Shown here: positions 45,544-55,667 of the stretch, in pieces
Position numbering within the stretch: the stretch's first letter is position 1
How the letters are laid out: each line of letters begins with the position of its first letter
Source: Rickettsiales bacterium
Lineage (GTDB): Bacteria > Pseudomonadota > Alphaproteobacteria > Rickettsiales > SXRF01
DNA length: 64,000 nucleotides
Assembly: GCA_025464625.1 (NCBI GenBank)
Contig: JAOAUZ010000002.1
Location: 310,001-374,000 of the forward strand
Reading direction: 5' to 3'
Notes under the pieces: model-generated
Seen by the model: the letters and a program-made list of their open reading frames with translations, nothing else
What the model was told of the DNA's origin: nothing
Databases searched by the model: none
Program-made: the position numbers and the translations under genes

Positions 45544-47670
45544 ATGCGTATAAATCAACCTGTAACCAACCGTGAAGTGTACTTAAAAGACGATAATCTA
45601 ATCGTTTCCAAAACTGATATGGGCGGAAAAATACTTTATGTAAACAGGGATTTTATCGAGATTTCTGGCTTTTCTAAAGAAGAATTAATTGGGCAGCCGC
45701 AGAATATCGTTCGTCATCCTGATATGCCTGTGGAGGCATTTGAAGATTTCTGGCGTGATCTAAAGGCTGGTCTGCCATGGACGGGTTATGTTAAAAACCG
45801 TTGTAAAAACGGTGATCATTATTGGGTTAAGGCAAACGCCACCCCAATTATTGAGAATGGGAAAGTTACTGGTTATATTTCCATACGCATTAAACCAGAG
45901 GCAGAAATTGTCTCCAAGGTTGATGAGGCTTATCGTTTATTTAAAGACAAAAAAGCTGGCGGTCTTTCTATTAGCCATGGTCAGGTGATAAGCAATTCTC
46001 GTTCTGCCAAATTATCCAGATTTTCTGGGCGTATTGGAAGTAAGGTTGCCTATGTTTCCGCTGCCCTATGCGTGATGATGTTGGTAGTTGGTGGAACAGG
46101 GATGTATCTTGGGTCTAAAACAACTGAATCTCTGCGCAGCGTTTATGAAGACCGCGCTGTTCCCGCTGGGCAGTTGTCAGACATTAATCGTCTTATGTAT
46201 AATAACGTTCTGAACCTCTCCCTTGTTGCCAGCGGAAAAGCTGAAAACCGAGCAGCGATGATTGAACAGGTTGATAAAAATATCGCGGAAATCACTGAGA
46301 TTTGGAAAGCCTATATGGCAACGACATTGACCCCAGAAGAAAAAGTTCTGGCGGATCGTTATGTTGAAGAACGCAAGAAATTTGTGGGAGAAGGTTTAAA
46401 ACCAGCTATTGAATTTGCTAAAACTGGAAAAGATTCTGAATTGCAGGAACTAATGCCTAAGGCGGATAAACTGTTCCAGATAGCGGTAGGCACTAATAAA
46501 GAGCTGCTCAATTTGCAGCTAAACGTGGCTGCTGATGAATATAAAGCAGCACAAAGCTCTTATAAGGCTGGTGTGGTTATCAATGCAGGCATTATTTTGT
46601 TTGGTTTGGCATTTGCGGTTATGGCTTCCAAATATCTCCAGAAATTTATTGGCGGTAAGGTAAAAGATCTGGATTCTAAGCTATCTTCTATCTCTGGTGG
46701 TAATTTGAAAACAGATATAGTTGCTGAGGATAATGAGCTGGGCAATATCATGACAACTCTCATGGCTATGCAATCCAAGCTTTCTTATGCTGAATATGAA
46801 AAAGCAGAAGCTGAGCGTGAGAAGCACACTATGCAGGAAAAGCTGGCAAATGATTTTGAACAAAGCGTAAAAGGCATTGTTAATATTGTGGCTGCTGCGG
46901 CAACTGAGCTTTCGCAAACCGCAAAGAGCATGGTGGGAATAATTGATGATAGTGCCAGAAAAGCTGGCAGTGCCACTGATGCTGCCACTGTCACAACCGC
47001 CAATGTGCAGTCTGTTGCTGCCGCCGCTGAAGAACTTTCAGCTTCGGTAAAAGAAATTTCGCATCAGTTCCAGAAAACAACTGGTCTGGTTGCAGAATCT
47101 AGCGAGAAAACAGCCAATGCCGATGCTCTGGCAAATGCTCTCACCCAATCTTCGGACAGGGTTAGCAGTGCCATGGAGATGATCTCAGAAATTTCTGGTC
47201 AAATTAATCTACTAGCCCTCAACGCCACCATTGAATCAGCGCGTGCTGGTGAAGCAGGTAAAGGTTTTGCAGTGGTTGCCAACGAAGTTAAGAATCTTGC
47301 TGGTCAGACTGACAAATCAGTGGTTGAAATTAAAGGTGTGGTTGATGAAATGCGCACTGCTTCGCACGCTATTATTGCCGCGCTTGGCGAGATTAAAACT
47401 TCGGTTGGTTCAATCTCTCAGGCATCTTCAAGCGTTGCTTCAGCGGTTGAAGAGCAGTCAGCAACTACTAATGAAATTGCAAGAAGTATGCAGACCGCTG
47501 CCACAGGAACGCAAACAATATCCAACAATCTTGTTGATGTTAGTTCATCTTCCACACAAGCTGGTGCTGCTGCTGAACAGATGTATCAGGCATCGCAGGA
47601 GCTTTCAAAGCAAGCAGAAAGTCTCAATAATCAGGTTGATGGCTTCCTTACCAAAATTCGGGCTGCTTAG
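45544..47670 (+). CDS. PAS-domain chemoreceptor (Aer-like N-terminus with periplasmic domain)
   Basis: A 708-residue methyl-accepting protein. Residues 15-130 form a PAS domain of the Aer type ([59 protein letters not shown]). Unlike E. coli Aer, it then has a transmembrane helix near 172-192, a periplasmic four-helix domain to about 340, a second helix, HAMP and the signalling coiled coil ([20 protein letters not shown]). It could sense both a cytoplasmic redox signal, if FAD is bound, and a periplasmic ligand. Ribosome binding site AGGAG, 9 nt upstream. The 187-bp gap before it is AT-rich and holds a weak CTCCC/GGGAG hairpin near 45370. Confidence 0.92.
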   Translation: MRINQPVTNREVYLKDDNLIVSKTDMGGKILYVNRDFIEISGFSKEELIGQPQNIVRHPDMPVEAFEDFWRDLKAGLPWTGYVKNRCKNGDHYWVKANATPIIENGKVTGYISIRIKPEAEIVSKVDEAYRLFKDKKAGGLSISHGQVISNSRSAKLSRFSGRIGSKVAYVSAALCVMMLVVGGTGMYLGSKTTESLRSVYEDRAVPAGQLSDINRLMYNNVLNLSLVASGKAENRAAMIEQVDKNIAEITEIWKAYMATTLTPEEKVLADRYVEERKKFVGEGLKPAIEFAKTGKDSELQELMPKADKLFQIAVGTNKELLNLQLNVAADEYKAAQSSYKAGVVINAGIILFGLAFAVMASKYLQKFIGGKVKDLDSKLSSISGGNLKTDIVAEDNELGNIMTTLMAMQSKLSYAEYEKAEAEREKHTMQEKLANDFEQSVKGIVNIVAAAATELSQTAKSMVGIIDDSARKAGSATDAATVTTANVQSVAAAAEELSASVKEISHQFQKTTGLVAESSEKTANADALANALTQSSDRVSSAMEMISEISGQINLLALNATIESARAGEAGKGFAVVANEVKNLAGQTDKSVVEIKGVVDEMRTASHAIIAALGEIKTSVGSISQASSSVASAVEEQSATTNEIARSMQTAATGTQTISNNLVDVSSSSTQAGAAAEQMYQASQELSKQAESLNNQVDGFLTKIRAA

Positions 47671-47725
47671 TTTGTTGTTTTATTTTCGCTCTTGAGTGTA
47701 GAGTTTTAGCTGCTAATCTAGCGGT

Positions 47726-50386
47726 ATGAGCAATGCACTTGCAGAAAATATTGTAATTCCCATTGACGCGCAGGAGGGAGTAACTCCCACCATGCAGCAG
47801 TTCCTTGCGATTAAAGCAAAACATGATGATTGCATGTTGTTTTATCGCATGGGCGATTTTTACGAATTATTTTTTAATGATGCGGTGAAGGCGGCCAGTA
47901 TTCTTGACATAGCCCTAACCAAGCGTGGCAAGCATAATGGTGAGGATATTCCAATGTGTGGTGTGCCTGTGCATTCGCATGAGGCTTATCTGGAAAGGTT
48001 GATTCGTGCAGGTGTACGGATTGCTATTTGTGAGCAATTAGAAGAGCCTGCTGAAGCAAAAAAACGTGGTTATAAGGCAATAATACAGCGCGATGTGGTG
48101 CGCATAGTAACAGCAGGAACAATCACCGAAGAAAATTTGCTGGATTCTAGGCAAGCTAATTATCTGGCAGCGATTGTGAAAGAAAAAACAGGTAGCTATG
48201 TTCTTTCGTGGCTAGACATATCTACGGGCGAGTTTTATGTAACAGGCGCGACAGCGCAAACAATATCTATGGAATTGGCGCGTATAAATCCGCGTGAGTT
48301 ACTGATTCCTGAGACCATAACCGCAACAGTTGAACTGCAGGATTTTAAGGCGATATTCTCACCGCAGCCTGATAGTTTGTTTGATGCAAGGCGGGCGCAG
48401 AGGCTGTTGCAGGAAGTTTATAATATTTCTTCGCTTGCAGTTTTTGGGGAATTCATCGCCTCCGAACTTTCAGTTTGTGGGGCATTGCTTGATTATGTAA
48501 AGCTCACACAAAAAGATAATATGCCACGCCTTGATGCACCGCGTCGTGAAGATATTGGCGCGCACATGCTGATAGATGCAGCCAGCCAGCGCAATTTGGA
48601 AATAATGGCAACATTGTCTGGAAAACGAAAGGGAAGCCTGTTTTCAGTTATTGATGAGACAATAACCTCGGCAGGTACGCGCTTGCTTGCAGCGCAGATT
48701 TCAGCACCGCAAACCAATGTTGCCACGATTAATGAACGGCTGGATAATGTGCAGTTATTTACCGAACAAGCAAAATTATGTGGTGATATTCGTGGGTTTC
48801 TTAAAGAATGTCCTGATATAGAAAGAGCATTATCGCGCCTGTGCCTTTCGCGTGGAGGTCCTCGTGATGCAATGGTTATCGCTGTTGGGCTTGCTTCTGC
48901 ACAGTCTGTTCGGATTGAGTTAGAATTACAAAGTAAAATTCTGCCAGAAGGGCTTTATGCAATTACGCCGACTCTCGGTGGACATGAAACTCTAATCGAA
49001 AATATACGCAGTACGCTGAATCAGGATGCACCGATTTTCACCCGCGATGGTGGCTTTATAAAATATGGCTATTCTGCTGCGCTTGATGAACTGCGTAATC
49101 TTCGTGATGAAAGTCAAAAACGGATATTATCATTACAACAAAAATATATTGAGCTTACTGGCATTGCCACTCTCAAAATCCGCTTTAACAATATGCTTGG
49201 TTATTTTGTAGAGATAACGCAGCAGCACCAAAGTAAAATTACGGGTGATTTCATCCACCGCCAAACGCTAGCCAATAATCTGCGTTACAGCACGGTGGAG
49301 CTATCGGAATTAGAGCGCAAAATAAATGAAGCAGCAGGAAATGCTCTGAAATTAGAGCAGGAAATTTTTGCTAAACTCCTTGCCGAAATTATTGCGTCCA
49401 GCGAAAAAATTATAGCTACCGCTCGCGCATTGGCACAAATTGATGTTAGCACTGCTCTTGCACATCTGGCAGTTTCTAAAAATTATGTTCGTCCAGTGGT
49501 CGATAATAGTCTTGCGTTTGATATTCGCGGAGGAAGACACCCTGTGGTGGAGGAAAGTTTGCGTGAATCTGGCGCGCCTTTCATGGGCAATGGCTGCAAT
49601 TTGGAAAATGGGCAGCGTCTATGGCTTCTCACAGGTCCAAATATGGCAGGCAAAAGCACCTTCCTGCGTCAAAATGCACTGATTGCTATTCTCGCTCAAT
49701 CTGGCTCTTTTGTGCCTGCTGATTCAGCAAAAATTGGCATAGTTGATAGGTTGTTTAGTCGTGTAGGAGCAGCAGATGATTTAGCGCGTGGTCATTCAAC
49801 CTTCATGGTGGAGATGGTGGAAACCGCAACAATTCTGCACCAAGCAACGCCACGCTCGCTGGTGATTTTGGATGAAATAGGGCGGGGAACAGCGACTTTT
49901 GATGGGCTTTCAATCGCGTGGGCGGTGGTTGAACATCTGCATAATGTAACAAAATGTCGTGGTCTATTTGCCACTCACTATCACGAACTAACCGAGCTTA
50001 CTGATAGTTTACCCGCACTTTCCTGCCACACTATGAAAGTGAAGGAATGGAAGGGTGATTTGATATTTCTGCATGAAGTTGCAGCAGGAAGTGCGGATCG
50101 TTCTTATGGTATACATGTGGCAAGGCTTGCAGGGCTTCCTGCGACTGTTCTTACCAGAGCTGCCGATATTCTGCACCAGTTAGAAAAAGAACAGCGTTCC
50201 GCACCTAATCTTGCAGAAAGCCTACCACTTTTTTCTTATGCGCCACCACCATCAACACCAGCAATTTCTCCACAAATTACTGCCCTTGCTGATGAAATAA
50301 AGAATATCTCACCTGACAATCTAACCCCCAAAGAAGCGTTGGAAATGCTGTATAAACTAAAGAACAAGGCAGAAACTCTTGCTTAA
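47726..50386 (+). CDS. mutS: DNA mismatch repair protein MutS
   Basis: An 886-residue mismatch sensor. The Phe-x-Glu mismatch-binding motif is in MGDFYELFFNDA near residue 43. The ATPase has Walker A TGPNMAGKSTFLRQNA near residue 638, Walker B SLVILDEIGRGTATFDGLS and the segment GLFATHYHELTEL. A C-terminal region of about 80 residues follows (proline-rich, then DNLTPKEALEMLYKLK, the tetramerisation part). Length is normal. MutL is not in the window. Confidence 0.97.
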   Translation: MSNALAENIVIPIDAQEGVTPTMQQFLAIKAKHDDCMLFYRMGDFYELFFNDAVKAASILDIALTKRGKHNGEDIPMCGVPVHSHEAYLERLIRAGVRIAICEQLEEPAEAKKRGYKAIIQRDVVRIVTAGTITEENLLDSRQANYLAAIVKEKTGSYVLSWLDISTGEFYVTGATAQTISMELARINPRELLIPETITATVELQDFKAIFSPQPDSLFDARRAQRLLQEVYNISSLAVFGEFIASELSVCGALLDYVKLTQKDNMPRLDAPRREDIGAHMLIDAASQRNLEIMATLSGKRKGSLFSVIDETITSAGTRLLAAQISAPQTNVATINERLDNVQLFTEQAKLCGDIRGFLKECPDIERALSRLCLSRGGPRDAMVIAVGLASAQSVRIELELQSKILPEGLYAITPTLGGHETLIENIRSTLNQDAPIFTRDGGFIKYGYSAALDELRNLRDESQKRILSLQQKYIELTGIATLKIRFNNMLGYFVEITQQHQSKITGDFIHRQTLANNLRYSTVELSELERKINEAAGNALKLEQEIFAKLLAEIIASSEKIIATARALAQIDVSTALAHLAVSKNYVRPVVDNSLAFDIRGGRHPVVEESLRESGAPFMGNGCNLENGQRLWLLTGPNMAGKSTFLRQNALIAILAQSGSFVPADSAKIGIVDRLFSRVGAADDLARGHSTFMVEMVETATILHQATPRSLVILDEIGRGTATFDGLSIAWAVVEHLHNVTKCRGLFATHYHELTELTDSLPALSCHTMKVKEWKGDLIFLHEVAAGSADRSYGIHVARLAGLPATVLTRAADILHQLEKEQRSAPNLAESLPLFSYAPPPSTPAISPQITALADEIKNISPDNLTPKEALEMLYKLKNKAETLA

Positions 50387-50444
50387 GCGTTGATAAAGTG
50401 CTATTTACAGAAAATAACAGTATATTATTGAATAATACATAATT

Positions 50445-51671
50445 ATGTCGCAAAAATCCGTTTTGCTTATAATAACTGGCAGCATTGCTGCTTATAAATC
50501 GCTGGATTTAATTCGGCGGTTGCGTGAGCGTGGCGTTCTGGTGCGTTGTATTCTGACGAAATCAGCACAGCAATTTGTGACACCTCTTTCTGTAGCAGCT
50601 CTTACCGAAAACACGGTTTATGATGATCTATGGTCACTTAAAGACGAAACGGAGATGGGGCATATTCGCCTATCGCGTGAGGCGGATTTGGTGGTGGTTG
50701 CACCAGCCTCGGCTGATATAATTGCAAAAATGGCGGGTGGTCTGGCTGGTGATTTAGCAAGCGCAACTCTGCTTGCTAGTAATAAGCCACTATTAATTGC
50801 ACCCGCTATGAATAGTATGATGTGGAGCAACAAAGCTACCAAGCGCAATATCACGCAACTGAAAGCTGATGGTGCGCAAATTATCGAACCAACTTCTGGC
50901 ACTCTTGCTTGCGGTGAGACAGGGCAGGGGCGAATGGCGGAGGTTGAAACCATTTTAGAAATTATACTTGCCAAACTCCATACCCCAAACTCTGCACTCC
51001 ACAATCGCACAGCGATTGTGACAGCTGGGGCGACTAGAGAGGCGATAGATCCTGTGCGTTTTTTAAGTAATAATTCTTCAGGAAAGCAAGGCTACGCCAT
51101 AGCTGAAGCACTGGCAGATTCAGGCGTGAGAGTTACATTGATAAGCGGACAGGCAGCCATTGCAGCACCTGCTAATGCTACTTTGATAAAAGTAACCAAC
51201 GCGCAGGAAATGCTTGCTGCGGTGGAAAAAACTTTACCTACAGATATTGCTGTGTTTACTGCTGCTGTTGCTGATTTTCGTCCGCAGAAAATTGCTAAAA
51301 GTAAAATAAAGAAAAAATCAGGAGAGGCTGCACCAGTTTTACAGTTGGTAGAAAATCCTGATATTTTGAAAACCATTTCTAACCACAAAAAACGCCCGAA
51401 ATTAGTGATTGGTTTCGCTGCTGAAACAGAAAATTTAGAAAAAAATGCAAAAGATAAACGTAAGAATAAAAATTGCGATTGGATTCTGGCTAATGATGTT
51501 TCGGGTGGCAAAGTTTTTGAGCAGGATAACACGGATATTTTGTTTGTAAGTGAGCAAAAAAGTGAAAGCTGGGGCGAGATGAGCAAACAGGAAGTTGCAA
51601 AAAAATTGGTAGAAAAAATTGCCTGTAACCCCGCATTTATTGCGGTAGCTAAAAATAAACATTCTCATTAA
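50445..51671 (+). CDS. coaBC: Phosphopantothenoylcysteine decarboxylase / phosphopantothenate-cysteine ligase
   Basis: A 408-residue bifunctional enzyme for coenzyme A synthesis. The N-terminal CoaC flavoprotein has ITGSIAAYKSLDLIRRLRERG, the active histidine in EMGHIRLSREADL, the PAMNSMMW motif and the reactive cysteine in LACGETGQGRMAE. The C-terminal CoaB domain has AGATREAIDPVRFLSNNSSGKQGYAIAEA and WILANDVSGG. In many bacteria dut follows directly; here an unrelated gene lies between. Confidence 0.96.
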   Translation: MSQKSVLLIITGSIAAYKSLDLIRRLRERGVLVRCILTKSAQQFVTPLSVAALTENTVYDDLWSLKDETEMGHIRLSREADLVVVAPASADIIAKMAGGLAGDLASATLLASNKPLLIAPAMNSMMWSNKATKRNITQLKADGAQIIEPTSGTLACGETGQGRMAEVETILEIILAKLHTPNSALHNRTAIVTAGATREAIDPVRFLSNNSSGKQGYAIAEALADSGVRVTLISGQAAIAAPANATLIKVTNAQEMLAAVEKTLPTDIAVFTAAVADFRPQKIAKSKIKKKSGEAAPVLQLVENPDILKTISNHKKRPKLVIGFAAETENLEKNAKDKRKNKNCDWILANDVSGGKVFEQDNTDILFVSEQKSESWGEMSKQEVAKKLVEKIACNPAFIAVAKNKHSH

Positions 51672-51687
51672 TTAGGTAAATTTGAAA

Positions 51688-52422
51688 ATGAATACTGAAG
51701 AAAATTGTAAGTATTGGACATTAAATATTGAAGAAGCTCTCAGTTTTTTTGATGAATTACATACAGATAGTAAAAAACAAGCTACCAAACTAAACGCCTT
51801 ATTTGGTGAAGAGTTATGTACTTATCTATTTCAGAAATATCAGCAAGATAAGGGAAATGATATTGAGATACTATGTGATGATGGAATACCAATAACACCA
51901 ACAAAAGGAACAAATGAGGGTCAAAGGTTGGATAGATGGTTGGCTAATAAAAATAAAAAAGAATTGTTACAAGTGGAAATAAAAAACTGGTCTGCCCACT
52001 CCATAGGAGCAAAACCATTGAAAAACAATATTCTTCATGATTTTGCAAGGCATAATTGGACTAATCATATATTAGATAAAGATGGTAATTTTTGTAATAA
52101 AAATAAAAAATCATTAGAAAAAGTTTTATTCAAAATGAAACCTCCAAAAAGCTATGAAAACTATCAGATAAGACCATTATTATGCTTGTGGTTTTATGTT
52201 ACTAACCCTGAAGAAAATTATGAAAACGAAGAGCCATTTTTTGAGTATAAAATCAATACGGAAGCAGAGGGGCAGGAAAAATATCACTACAATAGTTTGC
52301 TTGTTTTTTCTGCTTCCGCATATTTGCGTAGCTTAAAAACTAAAACTATTGATGTTGAAATGCCACTGGCAACAAAAACTATTGAATGTATTAGGAAGAT
52401 TTTTGGAGATACTTTCTTATGA
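51688..52422 (+). CDS. Unknown protein with a possible PD-(D/E)xK nuclease core
   Basis: I do not recognise this 244-residue protein. Near residues 80-100 it has [20 protein letters not shown], in which an Asp is followed 15 residues later by E-x-K after a hydrophobic strand, the spacing of a PD-(D/E)xK nuclease core. The rest is rich in Lys, Asn, Tyr and Trp. It is AT-richer than its neighbours and splits the common coaBC-dut pair, which suggests later acquisition. Its stop overlaps the dut start as ATGA. Start: the ATG at 51688, or a TTG at 51682 with AGG 6 nt upstream. No methylase or immunity gene is adjacent. Confidence 0.6.
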   Translation: MNTEENCKYWTLNIEEALSFFDELHTDSKKQATKLNALFGEELCTYLFQKYQQDKGNDIEILCDDGIPITPTKGTNEGQRLDRWLANKNKKELLQVEIKNWSAHSIGAKPLKNNILHDFARHNWTNHILDKDGNFCNKNKKSLEKVLFKMKPPKSYENYQIRPLLCLWFYVTNPEENYENEEPFFEYKINTEAEGQEKYHYNSLLVFSASAYLRSLKTKTIDVEMPLATKTIECIRKIFGDTFL

Positions 52423-52874
52423 CACAGGTGAAAATTATAAAACTAGCGCATGGTGCAGATTTGCCGCTACCAGCCTACGCCACCGAACAATCAGCAGGTG
52501 CGGATTTAATGGCAGCGATAGATGCGGACATTACCCTTGCGCCATTTGCGCGTATGCTGATTCCCGCAGGGATTGCCCTTGCTCTGCCCGCAGGTTTTGA
52601 AGCGCAGATTCGTCCGCGCTCGGGGCTTGCTCTGAAAAATGGTATCACCTTGCTTAACACCCCCGGAACGATTGATGCCGATTATCGTGGTGAAATTAAA
52701 GTTTTGCTTATTAATTTAGGGCAGGAAGATTTTGTAATTTCACGCGGAATGCGCATTGCCCAACTGGTTATTGCGCCAGTGGCACAAGTTAAGTGGCAGC
52801 AGGTGGAAAGTCTGGATGAGACACAGCGCAGCGCAGGTGGTTTTGGTTCAACAGGTGTGAAGGTGGTTGCTTGA
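52419..52874 (+). CDS. dut: dUTP diphosphatase
   Basis: A 151-residue trimeric enzyme that converts dUTP to dUMP and keeps uracil out of DNA. All five motifs are visible: [52 protein letters not shown] and the C-terminal [10 protein letters not shown] arm. It overlaps the unknown gene upstream by 4 nt and the Rrf2-family gene downstream by 1 nt, so translation is probably coupled. Confidence 0.97.
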   Translation: MTQVKIIKLAHGADLPLPAYATEQSAGADLMAAIDADITLAPFARMLIPAGIALALPAGFEAQIRPRSGLALKNGITLLNTPGTIDADYRGEIKVLLINLGQEDFVISRGMRIAQLVIAPVAQVKWQQVESLDETQRSAGGFGSTGVKVVA

Positions 52875-53323
52875 TGATTTCTCCATCGCGCAAATTATTT
52901 TATGTGGTGGAAGCCATGGTAACCATTGCTTATAATGCAGGGCAGGGCGCGGTTTCCAGCCGTGACATAGCCAAGCGTCAAGGCTTGCCACCACGCTATC
53001 TTGAGCAGCTTATGCAGCGTTTGGTGCGTGTCGGTTTACTGCGTGGAATGCGCGGTCCGCATGGCGGGTATGTGCTTGCAAAAGAGCGCAGGCGTATTAC
53101 CATTGCCGATATTTATGATGCTCTTGGCGAAGAGAGAGAAGAAGACCATTCTGGATATAAGCCAACTCCGCTAGGCGAATTTATTGTGCAGCCAGCATGG
53201 GAAAAATTGGAAAAAGAAATGAAGAATAATTTCAAACAAATAAATCTGGCGGATTTATGTGAACAGGCAGAAAACAAACAGATTCGCAAAAATGCAGAAG
53301 ATAAATCGGATTTTACTATATAG
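52874..53323 (+). CDS. Rrf2-family transcriptional regulator without iron-sulfur cysteines
   Basis: A 149-residue winged-helix regulator: LFYVVEAMVTIAYNAGQGAVSSRDIAKRQGLPPRYLEQLMQRLVRVGLLRGMRGPHGGYVLAKE is the Rrf2 DNA-binding domain. The three cysteines that hold the cluster in IscR are absent; only one Cys (LADLCEQ) is near the C-terminus. Cluster-free relatives such as CymR control cysteine metabolism, and cysK is two genes downstream, so control of cysteine synthesis is a fair guess. Start at the ATG at 52874, on a TGATG overlap with dut; the TTG directly before is less likely. Confidence 0.88.
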   Translation: MISPSRKLFYVVEAMVTIAYNAGQGAVSSRDIAKRQGLPPRYLEQLMQRLVRVGLLRGMRGPHGGYVLAKERRRITIADIYDALGEEREEDHSGYKPTPLGEFIVQPAWEKLEKEMKNNFKQINLADLCEQAENKQIRKNAEDKSDFTI

Positions 53324-53330
53324 AGTTAAT

Positions 53331-53960
53331 ATGAAAATCAGTTATAACGCAGTGTTCCTAGCATTAATAATAAATGCATTTTTTTGTAATGTTGCGAATG
53401 CAGATGATTTTATAAAATGCAGTAATAACACCACGTTGGAAAGTTGCGTTATAAATCAAGCCAATAAGCCTGACGGTGACTATGATAAATTTTTTGCTAT
53501 AGAGACACTGTCCGTAGGAGAAAAATATACCATTGTAAATGCTTTTACGAGATTGTCTGCGTATAATTCATTTTCGGCGATTTTTTTGTTCGATAAAAAA
53601 AGTAATTACCTTTTTCCGCTAACGTATGACCAAACAAACAGATTCGGCTTTGTAGATTTTTATGCTGATGGTCTAACTTTCTCTGCACAACATAAATTTA
53701 GAGGATTAGGCGATATAGGTATAGCCGAATTTTATAAAATTGATGTAAATACAAAAACACTAAATAGGCTTGTTAAGTTTGTAACTGATGAAGTACAGTC
53801 AAGCGATGGTTTATCAGCGCCTGAGCAGTATAAAGATGAAGATGGAAAACCTGATAAGTCGCTAGGTTACTGGGAGCGATTTGAAAAATATAAAAAAGAC
53901 CATAAGCTAAAAAAGCTTAAACTTGTAGAAATATATCATTCAAAAGGAGAAGAAAAATGA
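53331..53960 (+). CDS. Hypothetical secreted protein
   Basis: A 209-residue protein with a signal peptide (residues 1-24, cleavage after NVANA) and two cysteines in the early mature part ([13 protein letters not shown]) that may form a disulfide. No family is recognised. The C-terminal 60 residues are lysine-rich and probably helical ([13 protein letters not shown]). I chose the ATG at 53331, which starts the signal peptide; the longer frame runs back into the regulator gene. cysK overlaps its stop as ATGA. AT-richer than cysK, so possibly inserted. Confidence 0.6.
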   Translation: MKISYNAVFLALIINAFFCNVANADDFIKCSNNTTLESCVINQANKPDGDYDKFFAIETLSVGEKYTIVNAFTRLSAYNSFSAIFLFDKKSNYLFPLTYDQTNRFGFVDFYADGLTFSAQHKFRGLGDIGIAEFYKIDVNTKTLNRLVKFVTDEVQSSDGLSAPEQYKDEDGKPDKSLGYWERFEKYKKDHKLKKLKLVEIYHSKGEEK

Positions 53961-54916
53961 CAACTAAACTTGATAAAGCTGGGCGTGGACGTATTTATGA
54001 CAACATAATTGAAACCGTTGGCAATACACCACTTATACGCTTGCACAGATTGACAAAAGAAGCGGGTGTTGTTGCTGATATTGTGGTGAAAGCGGAATTT
54101 TTTAACCCTCTTTCTTCGGTTAAAGATCGTATCGCTCTTTCTATGGTGGAGGCAGCAGAAGCAAGCGGGCTTCTTACTAAAGATTCGGTTTTAGTTGAGC
54201 CAACCTCAGGCAATACGGGTATTGCCCTTGCGTTTGTGTGTGCTGCTAAAGGCTACCGTTTGATTCTAACCATGCCTGAAAGTATGTCGTTGGAACGCCG
54301 TAAAATTCTCAAACATCTTGGTGCTGAGTTGGAGCTTACACCCGCTGCAAAAGGTATGCGTGGGGCGATTGAACGGGCGGAAGAAATTAAAGCTGAAAAT
54401 AAAAACGCATTGATTTTACAGCAGTTCAAAAATCCAGCGAATCCTGAAATTCATCGCCGTACCACTGCTGAAGAAATATGGGCTGATACCGATGGTAAGG
54501 TTGATGTGTTCGTTACAGGTATAGGAACAGGTGGCACTATTACAGGCACAGCGCAGGTGCTTAAACAACGCAAACCAGGTGTAAAAATTGTGGCGGTTGA
54601 GCCTGAAGATAGCCCAGTGCTTTCTGGTGGTAAGCCGGGTCCGCATAAAATTCAAGGTATCGGCGCAGGTTTTATTCCTGATGTTTTGCAGAAAGATTTG
54701 ATTGATGAAATTATTACTATCGGCAATGAAACCGCTTTTGCCACTGCTCGAAAAGCCTCTAAATTAGAGGGGATAGCTGTTGGTATTTCATCTGGCGCAA
54801 CCATTGCCGCTGCGCTGGAAATCGGCGCACGCCCTGAGATGAAGGGCAAGCTGATTGTAGTAATAGCTGCTTCATCAGCAGAGCGTTATTTGAGTACGGA
54901 TTTATTCTCTGAGTAG
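53957..54916 (+). CDS. cysK: Cysteine synthase A (O-acetylserine sulfhydrylase)
   Basis: A 319-residue PLP enzyme that makes cysteine from O-acetylserine and sulfide. The PLP lysine is K56 in [13 protein letters not shown], the phosphate loop is GTGGTITG, and the substrate loop is [13 protein letters not shown]. Length is normal for CysK. AGGAGAAG lies before the ATG. It sits in one transcript with an Rrf2-type regulator and a ThiF/MoeB-type sulfur-carrier activator, a sulfur-related grouping. Confidence 0.95.
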   Translation: MTTKLDKAGRGRIYDNIIETVGNTPLIRLHRLTKEAGVVADIVVKAEFFNPLSSVKDRIALSMVEAAEASGLLTKDSVLVEPTSGNTGIALAFVCAAKGYRLILTMPESMSLERRKILKHLGAELELTPAAKGMRGAIERAEEIKAENKNALILQQFKNPANPEIHRRTTAEEIWADTDGKVDVFVTGIGTGGTITGTAQVLKQRKPGVKIVAVEPEDSPVLSGGKPGPHKIQGIGAGFIPDVLQKDLIDEIITIGNETAFATARKASKLEGIAVGISSGATIAAALEIGARPEMKGKLIVVIAASSAERYLSTDLFSE

Positions 54917-54917
54917 C

Positions 54918-55667
54918 ATGAAACTTAGCCCTGACCAGCGTCGTCGCTATGCCCGCCATATTGTCTTGCCTGAAATAGGGCATGAAGGACAAGAAAAACT
55001 GCTTGCTTCCAAAGTTTTAGTAATAGGTGCTGGCGGACTGGGCAGTTCAGCGATTGCTTATCTGGCTGCTGCGGGTATTGGTAAAATCGGGATTGTTGAG
55101 CCAGACCGTGTAGAACTTTCTAATCTACAGCGACAGATTCTTTTTGAAACAGCTGATATTGGGCGCAGCAAAGCAACTTCTGCGCGGGATCGTGTGCAGG
55201 AAGTAAATCCTGACCCAGCAGTAGAAATTTTTGAAGAAAGAATAACTTCGGAAAATGCAAATAAATTGATTAGTAATTTCGATATTGTGGTGGATGGCAG
55301 CGATAATTTTGAAACCCGTTTTGCAGTGAGCGATGCCTGTTTACATGAGAAAAAAACATTGGTGTCGGCTGCTATTAGCGGTTTTTCAGCGCAGCTTTCC
55401 ACTTTTAAGCCATATCTTGGTGATGCACACCCATGTTATCGCTGTCTTGTGCCACAAATTCCTGAACGTGAAAGAAACTGTGCGCAGGAAGGGATAATAG
55501 GTCCTCTAGCGGGAATGCTTGGTAGCATGCAGGCATTGGAAGTTATAAAAGAATTGCTTGCTATAGGGCAGTCGCTATCAGGTAGTTTACTTATTATCGA
55601 TGCACTGACTATGAACATTCGCAAAGTGGTGTTGCCACGCGATTTACCTTGCAAGTTTTGCTTCTAA
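54918..55667 (+). CDS. MoeB/ThiF-family adenylyltransferase
   Basis: A 249-residue E1-like enzyme that activates the C-terminal glycine of a sulfur carrier (MoaD or ThiS) with ATP. The nucleotide loop is GAGGLGSSAIAYLAAAGIG, the arginine finger LSNLQRQILFE, and the Asp in VDGSDNFETR; two zinc pairs CYRC and CKFC are present. It lacks the rhodanese domain of longer MoeB types. The conserved active cysteine region reads ERERNCAQEGIIGPLAG. It could serve the ThiS at 14365, MoaD, or both. Confidence 0.92.
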   Translation: MKLSPDQRRRYARHIVLPEIGHEGQEKLLASKVLVIGAGGLGSSAIAYLAAAGIGKIGIVEPDRVELSNLQRQILFETADIGRSKATSARDRVQEVNPDPAVEIFEERITSENANKLISNFDIVVDGSDNFETRFAVSDACLHEKKTLVSAAISGFSAQLSTFKPYLGDAHPCYRCLVPQIPERERNCAQEGIIGPLAGMLGSMQALEVIKELLAIGQSLSGSLLIIDALTMNIRKVVLPRDLPCKFCF

